Below, piece after piece: positions 36,163 through 44,715 of a stretch of DNA of 64,000 bases (the stretch's first letter is position 1; each line of letters starts with the position of its first letter). Position numbers and translations under genes: made by a program. Source of the DNA: Massilia frigida (lineage in GTDB: Bacteria > Pseudomonadota > Gammaproteobacteria > Burkholderiales > Burkholderiaceae_D); assembly GCF_011682175.1 (NCBI RefSeq), contig NZ_WHJG01000023.1, forward strand, positions 57,972-121,971, in the 5' to 3' direction. The notes beneath the pieces are model-generated. The model saw only the letters and a list, made by a program, of their open reading frames with translations. It made no database searches and was not told where the DNA came from.

Positions 36163-36197
36163 TTTGGCCTGACCAAACTAGAATGGCCTGACCAAAT
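36163..36197. promoter_or_regulatory. Tandem FadR-type operators, GH105/esterase divergent promoter
   Basis: TTTGGCCTGACCAAA (36163-36177) is nearly palindromic, and ATGGCCTGACCAAAT (36183-36197) repeats it 19 bp away. They are joined by CTAGAA, as in the operator upstream of the TonB receptor. They lie between the divergent esterase (start 36085) and GH105 (start 36235) genes, so one site could control both directions. Confidence 0.7.
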
Positions 36198-36234
36198 AGC
36201 GCTTAAAAAATCATCACTGATAACAGGGGACAAT

Positions 36235-37641
36235 GTGAATACAGCACTTAAACTGTTTGCCGCCATCGCCGCGGTGGCCGTCATGGGCAGCCCGGCCCAC
36301 GCCGAAGGCCCGTACCGCAATCCGGACAACAAGAACCAGAGCGATCCGGGCGAAGGCAGCTATCCGGTCCCATATAAAAAGCCCGTGGTGGCCGAGATCA
36401 CCGCCGCCCTGCACCGCATCCGCGGCTTCATGGAAACGGCCACCCCGACCCGCGTGGTCGACAAGAAAACCGGCGCGCCCATCCTTGACTTCCAAAAGCC
36501 GAACGCCAACGCCATCACCGAAGCGAGCCATTCGGACATGGGCATCATGGTCTACGAAATGGGCGTGGTCCACGCCGGCATGGTCAAGGCCCGGGAAGCG
36601 ACCGGCGACAAGCGCTTCACCGACCTGACCGCGCGCCACTTCAACTTCTTCGCCGACAAACTGCCCTACTTCCGTGCCCAGGAAAATCAATTCAAGCTCG
36701 AACGCGCCAACAGCTTTTCGCGCTTCCTCGACCCGCGCGCGCTCGACGACGCCGGCTCCATGTGCGCCGCCATGATGCGCGCGCGCGCCCTGAAGATCGG
36801 CCCGGACCTGTCGAACATCATCGCCACCTGCAGCGACTGGGTGGTCAACAAGCAGTTCCGCCTGGCGGACGGCACCATGGCGCGCGAGCGCCCGCAAGCG
36901 GTCTCGCTGTGGGCCGACGACCTGTACATGTCGGTCCCGGCCCTGGCCGAGCTGGGCCGCATGACCGGCAAGCGCGCCCACTTCGACGACGCCGTCAAGA
37001 ACGTCATGCAAATGACCGGCTACCTGTTCAACAAGCAGCAAAACCTGTACACCCACGGCTGGAACGCCAACCACCCCGACGCGCCGAACTTTTTCTGGGC
37101 GCGTGCCAACGGCTGGGCGGTGATGAGCATGTCCGACCTGCTCGACGTGCTGCCGAAAGACCATCCCGGCTATCCGCAGGTGCTGGCCCAGTTGCGCACG
37201 ACCTTGAAAAGCATCGGCGAGCGCCAGTCCGGCAGCGGCCTGTGGCACCAGATGCTCGACCGTAACGATTCCTACCTCGAAACCTCGGCCAGCGCGATGT
37301 TCGTCTACGTGTTCGCGCATGCCATCAACCAGGGCTGGATCAGCCCGACAACCTACGGCTCCATCGCCCAGGCCGGCTGGGCCGGCTTGTCGACCCGCAT
37401 CAACGACAAGGGCCAGGTCGAAGGCACCTGCGTCGGCACCACCTTCGCCAGCGACCAGGTGTATTACTACAATCGTCCGACCAGCCCGTTCGCCCTGCAC
37501 GGCTACGGCCCGACCCTGCTGGCCGGCGCCGAGATGATCAAGCTGATCAATAATCCGAACGTCGACGTCCAGTACAAGGTGCGCACCTATCACTACATGT
37601 CCAAGGGTGCCGGCCAGACCAACTATCGCGAACATCACTGA
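36235..37641 (+). CDS. GH105/GH88-type unsaturated uronyl hydrolase (secreted)
   Basis: A 468-residue protein starting at GTG 36235 after AGGGGA. An N-terminal signal peptide ends AHAEGP. The (alpha/alpha)6-barrel family shows an early Asp region (EASHSDMGIMVYEMGVV), DDLYMSVPALAELGRMTG, HGWNANHPDAPNFFWARANGWAVMS and GTCVGT; a catalytic Asp lies in the WADDLYM segment. GH105 members hydrolyse unsaturated galacturonyl or rhamnogalacturonyl ends left by pectate lyases. It is cotranscribed with the DUF4861 gene 7 bp downstream. GH88 glucuronyl activity is the alternative. Confidence 0.88.
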   Translation: MNTALKLFAAIAAVAVMGSPAHAEGPYRNPDNKNQSDPGEGSYPVPYKKPVVAEITAALHRIRGFMETATPTRVVDKKTGAPILDFQKPNANAITEASHSDMGIMVYEMGVVHAGMVKAREATGDKRFTDLTARHFNFFADKLPYFRAQENQFKLERANSFSRFLDPRALDDAGSMCAAMMRARALKIGPDLSNIIATCSDWVVNKQFRLADGTMARERPQAVSLWADDLYMSVPALAELGRMTGKRAHFDDAVKNVMQMTGYLFNKQQNLYTHGWNANHPDAPNFFWARANGWAVMSMSDLLDVLPKDHPGYPQVLAQLRTTLKSIGERQSGSGLWHQMLDRNDSYLETSASAMFVYVFAHAINQGWISPTTYGSIAQAGWAGLSTRINDKGQVEGTCVGTTFASDQVYYYNRPTSPFALHGYGPTLLAGAEMIKLINNPNVDVQYKVRTYHYMSKGAGQTNYREHH

Positions 37642-37648
37642 GAGCGCC

Positions 37649-38863
37649 ATGTCCCCATCATTCGCCATCCTTACCCTGGCCGCCGCGGCGGCTTCCCCGC
37701 TGGTCCAGGCCGGCCCCGCGGCCACCATCACGGTCAGCCATGAGCTCGACATCGAACGGCCGTCGGAAACCATCGTCCTGCCGTGGAGCGAGATCAACCG
37801 CGCCCTGCCCGGCGCGCTGATCCAGCGCATCGCCGTCAAGGATGCGGCCGGCCGCGTCCTGCCTTACCAGGTGACCAATGTCGCGCCGCTGGCCAAGGAC
37901 CCGAAAAACACCGGCATCGCTTACGGCGAACTGATTTTCCAGCACAGCTTTGCAGCCGGCGAAAAGCGCGCCATCTTCACGGTCGAAAAAATCGACACGG
38001 TGGCGCCGCCGTTTCCGGTGAAAGCCTTGGCCCGCTTCGTGCCGGAGCGGCTGGACGATTTCGCCTGGGAAAACGACAAGCTGGCACACCGCACCTACGG
38101 CCCGGCCCTGGGCGCGCCGGCCCCGGCCGGCAGCGGCAAGGAAGTGCTGGTCACAAGCGGGCTCGACCTGTGGTTCAAGCGGGTGCCGTATCCAGTCGTC
38201 GAGCGCTGGTACAACAAGGGCCACGACCATTATCACAAGGATGAAGGCGAAGGCATGGACATGTACAACGTCGGCAAGACGCGCGGCGCCGGCGGGACCG
38301 GGGTGTGGGATGGCACCGTACTGTTCACCAGCAAGAACTTCACCGGCTGGAAAGTGCTGGCCAACGGTCCGGTGCGCGCCGTTTTCGAGCTCAGCTATGA
38401 CAGCTGGGATGCGGGCGGCAGCGCCGTATCCGAGGTCAAGCGCTTCACGGTCGACGCCGGCCACTACCTGGACCGCATCGACAGCACGTTCACCTTCGCC
38501 GGCAAGCCGGGCATCGACATCGCCGTGGGCTTGAACAAGACCCCGACCGACAAGGGCCAGACCCCGCAAATTGCCGTCAGCAACAAGGCGCCCGGCATCC
38601 TGATGCAATGGGTCGGCCAGGCCAGCAATGGCGCCATGGGCAGCGCCGTTATCCTGCCGTCGGCCAGCGGCTTTACCGAAGACCCGCTTAACCATCTGGT
38701 GGTGGCGCCGGTCGCCTCGGGCAAGCCCTTGCGCTACTACGCGGGCGCGGCGTGGAGCCGTTCCGGCGAGATCCTCACGGGTCAGGACTGGGAACGCTAC
38801 CTGGTCGCGGCGGCGGCGCGCGCGGGTAATCCGGTCACCGTAAACGTGGCCGCAACCCCATAA
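37649..38863 (+). CDS. DUF4861 family exported protein
   Basis: A 404-residue protein starting 7 bp after the GH105 stop. A signal peptide (ILTLAAAAASPLVQAG) precedes a beta-rich domain: LPWSEINRALPG, VERWYNKGHDHYHKDEGEGMD, YNVGKTRGAGGTGVWDG. DUF4861 genes occur next to GH105/GH88 in pectin and other polysaccharide loci, consistent with a secreted accessory protein or uncharacterised carbohydrate-active enzyme. The His- and Asp/Glu-rich GHDHYHKDEGEGMD segment could bind metal (inference). Its downstream end abuts the receptor remnant. Confidence 0.85.
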   Translation: MSPSFAILTLAAAAASPLVQAGPAATITVSHELDIERPSETIVLPWSEINRALPGALIQRIAVKDAAGRVLPYQVTNVAPLAKDPKNTGIAYGELIFQHSFAAGEKRAIFTVEKIDTVAPPFPVKALARFVPERLDDFAWENDKLAHRTYGPALGAPAPAGSGKEVLVTSGLDLWFKRVPYPVVERWYNKGHDHYHKDEGEGMDMYNVGKTRGAGGTGVWDGTVLFTSKNFTGWKVLANGPVRAVFELSYDSWDAGGSAVSEVKRFTVDAGHYLDRIDSTFTFAGKPGIDIAVGLNKTPTDKGQTPQIAVSNKAPGILMQWVGQASNGAMGSAVILPSASGFTEDPLNHLVVAPVASGKPLRYYAGAAWSRSGEILTGQDWERYLVAAAARAGNPVTVNVAATP

Positions 38864-38865
38864 AA

Positions 38866-40011
38866 ACCACAATCTACTGCAACTGCATCAAGAGCGGCCC
38901 GGCCGGCGGCCCTGGCGACTTCACCCTGTCGTCGATCACCAACGCCAATGCGCGCGGCAATAACCGCTCGGTGACGGAAGAAGACAATGGCCTGTTCCTG
39001 ATGGGCGAGTTCACGAGCGAGCTGGGCGGTATTCCGCTGCGCGGCAACCTGGGCGTGCGCTATGTCGAAACGCAGCAAAGTTCGACCGGCTACCAGGCCG
39101 TCGGCAATGGCACCGCCGTCACGGTCGACAACGACTACCATGACGTGCTGCCGTCGTTCAACATCGCCGCCAGCATCACCAAGAACGTCATCCTGCGCGC
39201 CGCAGCCGCCAAGGTGATGTCGCGCCCGCAGCTGGCCAACCTGACCCTGGGCGGCAGCGTGGCCACCACCGGCACCTTGTCGATCACCAGCGGCAATCCG
39301 ATGCTCAAGCCGTTCCGCGCCAATGCCTTCGACACCAGCTTCGAGTGGTACTTCGACAAGATCGCCTTCATCGGCCTGGGTCTGTTCCAGAAGAACATCG
39401 CCACCTACATCCAGAGCATCCGCAACGACGTGAAGTTCAAGGATACCGGCTTGCCGCTGGCGCTGCTGCCGACCAATTTCACGGGCGAGGAAGTGTTCCA
39501 GTTCAGCGCGCCGATCAATACCGAAGGCGGCAAGCTGCGCGGGCTGGAACTGAACTACCAGCAACCGTTCACCTTCCTGCCGGGCTGGGGCCGCAACTTT
39601 GGCAGCTTGCTGAACTACACCTATGTGAAATCGAAAATGGATTACGCGGTTTCGCCGGCCAGCAACCAGACCGTCACCGACGACTTGCTCAATCTGTCGC
39701 CGAAATCGTGGAACGCCACCCTGTATTACGACGACGGCAAGTTCAGCGCACGCGTCTCGACCTCGCAGCGGTCGGGATTCGTCACGCGCGTGCCGGGCCA
39801 GAACAACAACGATGTCGAAGGCAAGAACAAGACCTTCAACGTCGATGTGTCGGTATCGTACAAGGTCAACGAGAAGCTGGAGCTGACCCTGGAAGGCGTG
39901 AACCTCACCAACGAGGAAAACGACCAGTTCGCCAGCCGCGCGCGCAACAGCGTGGTGGTCAACAACGTGACCGGACGCGAAGTGCTGGCCGGGCTGCGTT
40001 ACAAGTTCTGA
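38866..40011 (+). pseudogene. 5'-truncated TonB-dependent receptor (C-terminal remnant)
   Basis: An open frame from just after the DUF4861 stop to 40011 (about 382 codons) matches only the C-terminal barrel of a TonB-dependent receptor: RGNLGVRYVETQ, LPSFNIAASITKNVILRAAAAKVMSRP, EWYFDKIAFIGLG, ending EVLAGLRYKF. There is no signal peptide, plug domain, ribosome-binding site or ATG near the junction; the first usable start is GTG 38971. The other ~60% of a normal receptor is missing, so this is a deletion remnant fused to the DUF4861 gene's 3' end. It resembles the Caulobacter-type receptor group rather than the intact receptor here. Confidence 0.88.
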
Positions 40012-40030
40012 TCGGGCATGGCGGCGGGCA

Positions 40031-40432
40031 TCACTTCACCGACAGGATGAACTGATACCCGTCATGCTCTTCCACGAACGCCACTTGCGCCTGGCGTGAA
40101 TACAGGACCACCTCGCACATGCGCCCGGCCACCTCGGCCAGCGCTGCGCGCAAGTCGGTTTCCAGTCCATCGAATTCCGAGCAGCCGAAGGCGTGGCAAG
40201 TCTTGCCGGCGCCCTTCTTGCGCATCAGCGCCAGCAACTGGTCGGGATCGGACAAGGGCGGATCGAGTTCCTGCCTGCGGTCGTACCGCAAGTAGCCAGC
40301 ATCATGCAGCAGTTCGTCGAGCAGCTGGGCGCGGCGTTTCGGTTTTTCCCATAAATAGACAAAGCGCGCCTTGCGCGACGGTTCAACGAACAGATCGATT
40401 ATTTCACGCAACACGAGGTGATTGTTTTCCAT
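40031..40432 (-). CDS. Hypothetical protein
   Basis: A 133-residue frame starting at ATG 40432, with weak ribosome-binding sequence. It is acidic and hydrophilic, without signal peptide or membrane segments (VLREIIDLFVEPSRKARFVYLWEKPKRRAQLLDELLHD; later CHAFGCSEFDGLETDLRAALAEVAG). It contains a Cys-x-x-x-x-Cys (CHAFGC). No family was recognised. It is convergent with the receptor remnant and codon use looks normal for the region. Confidence 0.6.
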   Translation of the reverse strand: MENNHLVLREIIDLFVEPSRKARFVYLWEKPKRRAQLLDELLHDAGYLRYDRRQELDPPLSDPDQLLALMRKKGAGKTCHAFGCSEFDGLETDLRAALAEVAGRMCEVVLYSRQAQVAFVEEHDGYQFILSVK

Positions 40433-40976
40433 GCCGGACAGTATATTGGCATTGCCTCGCCGACCTAAAAAACCATGCGCCAAGCGCGCTGCAAAACCAG
40501 GTCAAGCCTGGCAAACCGGGGTCAAATGCGGTGCTCCGCCGAAGGGCCGGCGCCCCCCATGAGAAGTCCGCCGTCGACTTCGACCAAGCTCACCGCGTGA
40601 ACCAGGGCGACACCTTGTTCGCCCGGCGGCGGGCATCTCGGCGGCCAGCCTGAGCACCCGGATCAACGGCTTCGGCATGGGCCACGGCAGGCCGGCCGAC
40701 ACGTCATCCGGTAGGACCATGACGAAGCCCCCCCCGGCCGCGCCCTCCTGTCGCACCATCTCCGCGCGCGCATGATGCGGCCATTGCCCTCGTTCCCGCG
40801 GCACGCAAGCCCTCCTCGACCGGCGCAACGCGCAGTTGCACAACGCTGAATTATCAATATCAAAACAATGACTATTTAGCAAAGAGTTGTGTTATAATTA
40901 ACTCTTCCGCACCCCTTGCATCGCAAGATGCCGGGAGTGCGGGCCCGCGCATGTCCCACACACCACAAGGAAACGA
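40433..40976. other. Intergenic region, possibly decayed sequence
   Basis: About 540 bp. The 5' half (40480-40860) is GC-rich with short frames that resemble no known protein and lack ribosome-binding sites, and one AACCGGGGTC half-site related to the 56-bp palindromes. The last 120 bp are AT-rich and hold the promoter of the subtilase gene. Confidence 0.5.
40893..40898 (+). promoter_or_regulatory. Consensus -10 box for the subtilase gene
   Basis: TATAAT at 40893-40898 lies in an AT-rich tract 78 bp before the ATG. The best -35 candidate is TGACTA at 40869-40874 (18-bp spacing), only loosely matching TTGACA. Confidence 0.5.
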
Positions 40977-43091
40977 ATGAGCAAACAATTTGGCAAGACC
41001 CTGTTTACCCTCGTCATGACCAGCGCTATCGCCTCGCTTGCAGCCACTTGCGCTGCGCAGGCGGCTGACAACAAGATCGTCACCGTTCCGCCGGAACAGC
41101 GCGCCATCGTCCCCAAGATGAACATGCCGGAACAAGCGATGAGCCGCGCACAGGCGGACCGCAACGGCGCCAAGGCCGCGCAGCCGCTCAAGGATGCCGC
41201 CGGTAACATTCACTATATCGTGACCTTCGCCGATGGCGCATCGCAACCGTACCTGAACCAGACTGCGCCCGATCCCCGCTTTGAATCGTCGCATGATCCG
41301 AAAGTCCTCCAGTTGCTGCGCGAGACCGAACAGGTTCACCAAATCAAGGCAACCCATCTGTATAGCCGGACGATTCAGGGCTTCGCCGCATTTCTGACGC
41401 CTCAACAGGTGCAGCAACTGAGCCGCGACAGCCGCATCAAGGCGGTCAGCCCCAACGTCCAGGTCGATACCAGTGCCGGCGGGGTCTGGGACGACGTAGC
41501 GGTCGGCAGCGCAACCTTGCCATGGGGCATACAGGCAGTCGGCGGCGGGAAGGCTGCCACTGCGGACGACAGCGTGGCCATCTATATCGTCGACACCGGC
41601 ATCGACGTTCATCCCGACCTGAATGTCCACAACCGCTGGGCGACGAACAACGAATGCATCACCGGCAAATACAAGCACGGAACGTTCGTCGCAGGCGTTG
41701 CCGCAGCCATCAATAACAACTTCGGCGTCACCGGCGTCGACGCCGGCGTCAGCCTGGTTTCGTTGGCCTACGGCGACAGCACCTGCTCCCCCGGAAGTCA
41801 AAGCGCCGCCAACATCATCGCGGCCATGGAAGAAGTCAAGCGCCAGATTCAAGGCAGGCGCAGGATCGGCGTCGTCAACTTCTCCACGAATATCCCGATG
41901 ATCGACACCATCATCGGCGTTAAAGAGAGTATCCGTGCGCTGATCACACCGAACCCGGCCACAGGCTATCCCGGTGCGTTTTTCGTCCAATCGGCCGGCA
42001 ACCAGTTTCTGGATGCATGCAGTTACAGTTTTAACGACAAACTGCCCGCCGACGGCGCGATGGTCATCGGCGCGATCGACAACAATGGCCAGCCGGTGCA
42101 GCCGCTCAATGGCGGCATGGCGATGAACGCCCCCAAGCCCTCCGTCACCAGCATTTTCGGGCCCGAGCCCGGATCGAACTTCGGGTCCTGCGTTGATGCA
42201 TGGGCGCCAGGCAAGAACATCAAGTCCACCTGGATGACCGGCAACACGGCGACCTATGCCCAAGGCGACGGCACCTCCTTCGCGGCGCCGCACGTGGCCG
42301 GCATGGCGGCTTATCTGATCAGGACCAATCCGGCCCTGGTGACGCCAAGCCAGGTAGAAACGGCGGTGCGCGCGCGTCTGGTGAGCGGCGGCGCCACGAG
42401 TGGCGGGGTGGCGGTGCGTACCGTCAGTCTGAGCGGCCAAGGCTACGCGGTGCGCCCGACCGTCGAATTCAAGATCGGCACCCTCCCGTCCAGTCCGGCG
42501 CCTGGGGTGGCTGGCATGTCGCCGCAAGCACCGATCTACAGTGACGCTAATTTTCCCCTCGCTTTCGACTCGGTCGGCGCCCAGAACTGCGCCATCAAGG
42601 GATATGTCAATGGCAGCCTGTGGTATCACGCACCGAGCGTCGGGGTGCGCTACAACTGGGGTGGGCCGGTCCGCCTCAATCCCGGCTTATACCGCTGGGA
42701 AGCGACCTGCACGGGTGCCAACGGCATGACCGGCACCGCGCTCGCGTCAGCGCAGATCGCCCCGATGCCGCCAAGCCCGAGCGCCAACTTCATCGTCGAT
42801 GGCGCCGCCCTGCGTAGCGGCGAAGTGCGTACGATTCCAACCGCGCAAGCATTTACACTGGCGTTTAACAGCACCAATACGACCTACTGCAGCCTGGGGG
42901 CGCGCCGCAGGCAAGAGTTTCAGGATCGGCAATACGGCTGGTACAACGTCGCGCGCATGGCGCCCTCGTTTAACTGGGGTAATGTTCGCCTCGATCCGGG
43001 CAGCTATGAGTGGAAAATTACCTGCTTGAATGAAAACTACCAGGGCCGTCTACCGGTCGTGGCAGTGTTCCAGATGAACGTTTCCCGTTAA
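40977..43091 (+). CDS. Secreted subtilisin-like serine protease (S8)
   Basis: A 704-residue protein with AAGGAAAC before the ATG. Signal peptide (to ~30), inhibitor-I9-like propeptide (~60-165), and a peptidase S8 domain with catalytic Asp206 (IVDTGID), His234 (KHGTFVAG) and Ser434 (GDGTSFAAPHVAG). After the catalytic domain two ~100-residue modules each carry a W/Y-rich core with paired Cys (CAIKGYVNGSLW...YNWGGPVRLNPGLYRWEATC and YCSLGARRRQ...FNWGNVRLDPGSYEWKITC). Such repeats may be binding or secretion modules. Extracellular proteolysis is the likely role; no partner gene is adjacent. Confidence 0.93.
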   Translation: MSKQFGKTLFTLVMTSAIASLAATCAAQAADNKIVTVPPEQRAIVPKMNMPEQAMSRAQADRNGAKAAQPLKDAAGNIHYIVTFADGASQPYLNQTAPDPRFESSHDPKVLQLLRETEQVHQIKATHLYSRTIQGFAAFLTPQQVQQLSRDSRIKAVSPNVQVDTSAGGVWDDVAVGSATLPWGIQAVGGGKAATADDSVAIYIVDTGIDVHPDLNVHNRWATNNECITGKYKHGTFVAGVAAAINNNFGVTGVDAGVSLVSLAYGDSTCSPGSQSAANIIAAMEEVKRQIQGRRRIGVVNFSTNIPMIDTIIGVKESIRALITPNPATGYPGAFFVQSAGNQFLDACSYSFNDKLPADGAMVIGAIDNNGQPVQPLNGGMAMNAPKPSVTSIFGPEPGSNFGSCVDAWAPGKNIKSTWMTGNTATYAQGDGTSFAAPHVAGMAAYLIRTNPALVTPSQVETAVRARLVSGGATSGGVAVRTVSLSGQGYAVRPTVEFKIGTLPSSPAPGVAGMSPQAPIYSDANFPLAFDSVGAQNCAIKGYVNGSLWYHAPSVGVRYNWGGPVRLNPGLYRWEATCTGANGMTGTALASAQIAPMPPSPSANFIVDGAALRSGEVRTIPTAQAFTLAFNSTNTTYCSLGARRRQEFQDRQYGWYNVARMAPSFNWGNVRLDPGSYEWKITCLNENYQGRLPVVAVFQMNVSR

Positions 43092-43160
43092 GGTCCCCCA
43101 GGCCGCCTGAACCGGCGGCCAGCGCCAGCCGCAGGCCGTCGCGGGCTCGGGCTGCTTGCT

Positions 43161-43988
43161 TTAGCGCCTCCAGCGCAAAGGCAAGCCGCCCTGGCTGATG
43201 CGCCCGCGCTCCGTTGTGAAGCGCCAGTGGCGTCCACCCGCCTGTCCAGGCACCGCGGCGCCCTGCTCCCACACGATACGCGCGCGGCCTTCCAGCTCCA
43301 GCACGGCGCCCGTCTCGTCATGGATGAACAACAGTGCCGCGCGTGGGTCGAGCAGCAAGTTGCCCAGGGTATTGAAGAACCGGTTGCCACCGAAATCGGG
43401 CACGATCAAGGTGTCGCCTTCCATCCGCACGAAACCCATCGGCCCGCCACGGTGCGAGATGTCGACCCCGTGCGCGCCGCCGCTGGTGGCAATGAAGAAG
43501 GTCTCGGCGCGCGCGATCATGGCGCGCTCATCCAGCCCGTCGAACTCGCGCACCACCGCCGGCACAGCCGCTACCGCATGCACGTCGCGCAGCACGATGT
43601 GCTGCGGGCAGTTGCCGAAACTCTCGCGCACCTCGATCAGCAACTCGCCCGCGCCCACGCTGCGCACCATGCCATTGGCGCGGTTGCGCCGGCGCGTGGC
43701 GAAGTCGAGCCCCAGCAGCCCGAGCGCCTGCCCGGCCTGCATGCCGCTGTCGTCCACGGCAATGCGCAGGGTGGCCGGATCGGGACTGTCGATAAACCCC
43801 GGCTTGCCACTTAGCACGCGGGCGCGCGGACGGCCATCGGCGTCAACGGTTCCCGCCAGCACGAACGGCAGCGCCGCGAAAAAGTCGCGGTGCTGGTCCG
43901 GCATGAAGGCGCGGATGCCGTTCCCCGAACTGCTCACGCCAGCGAGCGCCTGCGCCCTGAGCTCGCCTTCGTGGAATGGCGTGTTCAT
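43161..43988 (-). CDS. Pyridoxamine 5'-phosphate oxidase-family flavoprotein
   Basis: A 275-residue cytoplasmic protein starting at ATG 43988, overlapping the upstream GST gene by 4 bp (ATGA). It is a tandem-split-barrel PNPOx-like protein: LPFVLAGTVDADGRPRARVLSGKPGF, DLDFATRRRNRANG-type (GLDFATRRRNRANGMV), FFIATSGGAHGVDISHRGG, LIVPDFGGNRFFNTLGNLLLDPRAALLF. Relatives bind FMN or F420-like cofactors and act as oxidases or reductases of unknown substrates; one group is involved in detoxification. It is coupled to a glutathione S-transferase. Confidence 0.85.
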   Translation of the reverse strand: MNTPFHEGELRAQALAGVSSSGNGIRAFMPDQHRDFFAALPFVLAGTVDADGRPRARVLSGKPGFIDSPDPATLRIAVDDSGMQAGQALGLLGLDFATRRRNRANGMVRSVGAGELLIEVRESFGNCPQHIVLRDVHAVAAVPAVVREFDGLDERAMIARAETFFIATSGGAHGVDISHRGGPMGFVRMEGDTLIVPDFGGNRFFNTLGNLLLDPRAALLFIHDETGAVLELEGRARIVWEQGAAVPGQAGGRHWRFTTERGRISQGGLPLRWRR

Positions 43989-44608
43989 GCGGCGGCCGGC
44001 AAAGGCGAGGCGGGCAGCGCCACAAACCCCGGCAAGGCTTCAATTCGCGCCAGCCAGGCGCGCAGCGCGGGATACGGCGCCAGCGAAATGCCGCCTTCCG
44101 GCGCGTGCGCCACGTAGCTGTAGCAGGCCAGGTCGGCCAGCGTGGCATGCCCGGCCGCCAGGAAGCTGTGCGCTGTCAAATGCTGGTCCATGAAGGCCAG
44201 CAGGCGCTGCGCCACGGCGCTGGTCTGGACCAGGTCGGCCGGGACATTCCACAGCGCGTTGGCGCGCGCCTTGGCCGGGCCGAAGGCCAGCTCGCCGGCC
44301 GCGATCGACAGCCAGCGCTGCACGGCGGCCGCGCCGGCAGGATCCTCGGGCAGCCAGTCGCTCCCGGGCGCATAACGTTTGGCCAGGTAGACCAGGATCG
44401 CATTGCTGTCGTTGATGACCAGCTCGCCATCTTGCAGCACCGGGATCTGTCCGAGCGGATTGAGCGCGCGGAAGGCAGCGCTGTCGCGCACCTCGGCTGG
44501 CGCCGGCACGAAGCGGAACGGCAGGTCGAGCATGCGCAGCAGCAGCTCGACGCGGTGGACATGGCCCGACACCGTCAGGCCGTGGAGGATCAGGGAAGTG
44601 GCTTGCAT
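43985..44608 (-). CDS. Glutathione S-transferase
   Basis: A 207-residue protein starting at ATG 44608. Thioredoxin-like N-terminal domain (LILHGLTVSGHVHRVELLLRML, NPLGQIPVLQDGELVINDSNAILVYLAKRY, with the cis-Pro and the Glu/Ser-type G-site DS) is followed by an all-alpha C-terminal domain. It resembles the bacterial GST class with a Ser or Asn near the active site. It would conjugate or reduce electrophiles with glutathione. First gene of a two-gene operon with the PNPOx protein; divergent from a LysR regulator. Confidence 0.9.
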   Translation of the reverse strand: MQATSLILHGLTVSGHVHRVELLLRMLDLPFRFVPAPAEVRDSAAFRALNPLGQIPVLQDGELVINDSNAILVYLAKRYAPGSDWLPEDPAGAAAVQRWLSIAAGELAFGPAKARANALWNVPADLVQTSAVAQRLLAFMDQHLTAHSFLAAGHATLADLACYSYVAHAPEGGISLAPYPALRAWLARIEALPGFVALPASPLPAAA

Positions 44609-44679
44609 GGCATCTCGATTCAAAAAGTGGAAGAGGAAATGTATGCTATCCCTTGCACGCTTTAATGAGAATAGTGGTA

Positions 44680-44702
44680 AATTGAAAATGATTATTTCAA
44701 TT
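44680..44702. promoter_or_regulatory. Palindromic LysR-type operator, GST/LysR intergenic
   Basis: Perfect 8-bp arms AATTGAAA (44680-44687) and TTTCAATT (44695-44702), 7 bp apart, lie between the divergent GST operon and lysR gene. This is a typical LysR autoregulatory/activation site position; the palindrome overlaps the lysR ribosome-binding region. Confidence 0.6.
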
Positions 44703-44715
44703 GGTGGAAGAATGC

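Noticed and set aside
38971..40011. A complete 346-residue gene starting at GTG 38971
   Set aside because: The encoded protein is only the C-terminal barrel of a TonB receptor with no signal peptide or plug, and the frame is open further upstream, so it is called a truncated remnant.
40502..40882. Minus-strand frame between the hypothetical protein and the subtilase
   Set aside because: No ribosome-binding site, no recognisable domain and atypical composition; treated as intergenic or decayed sequence.
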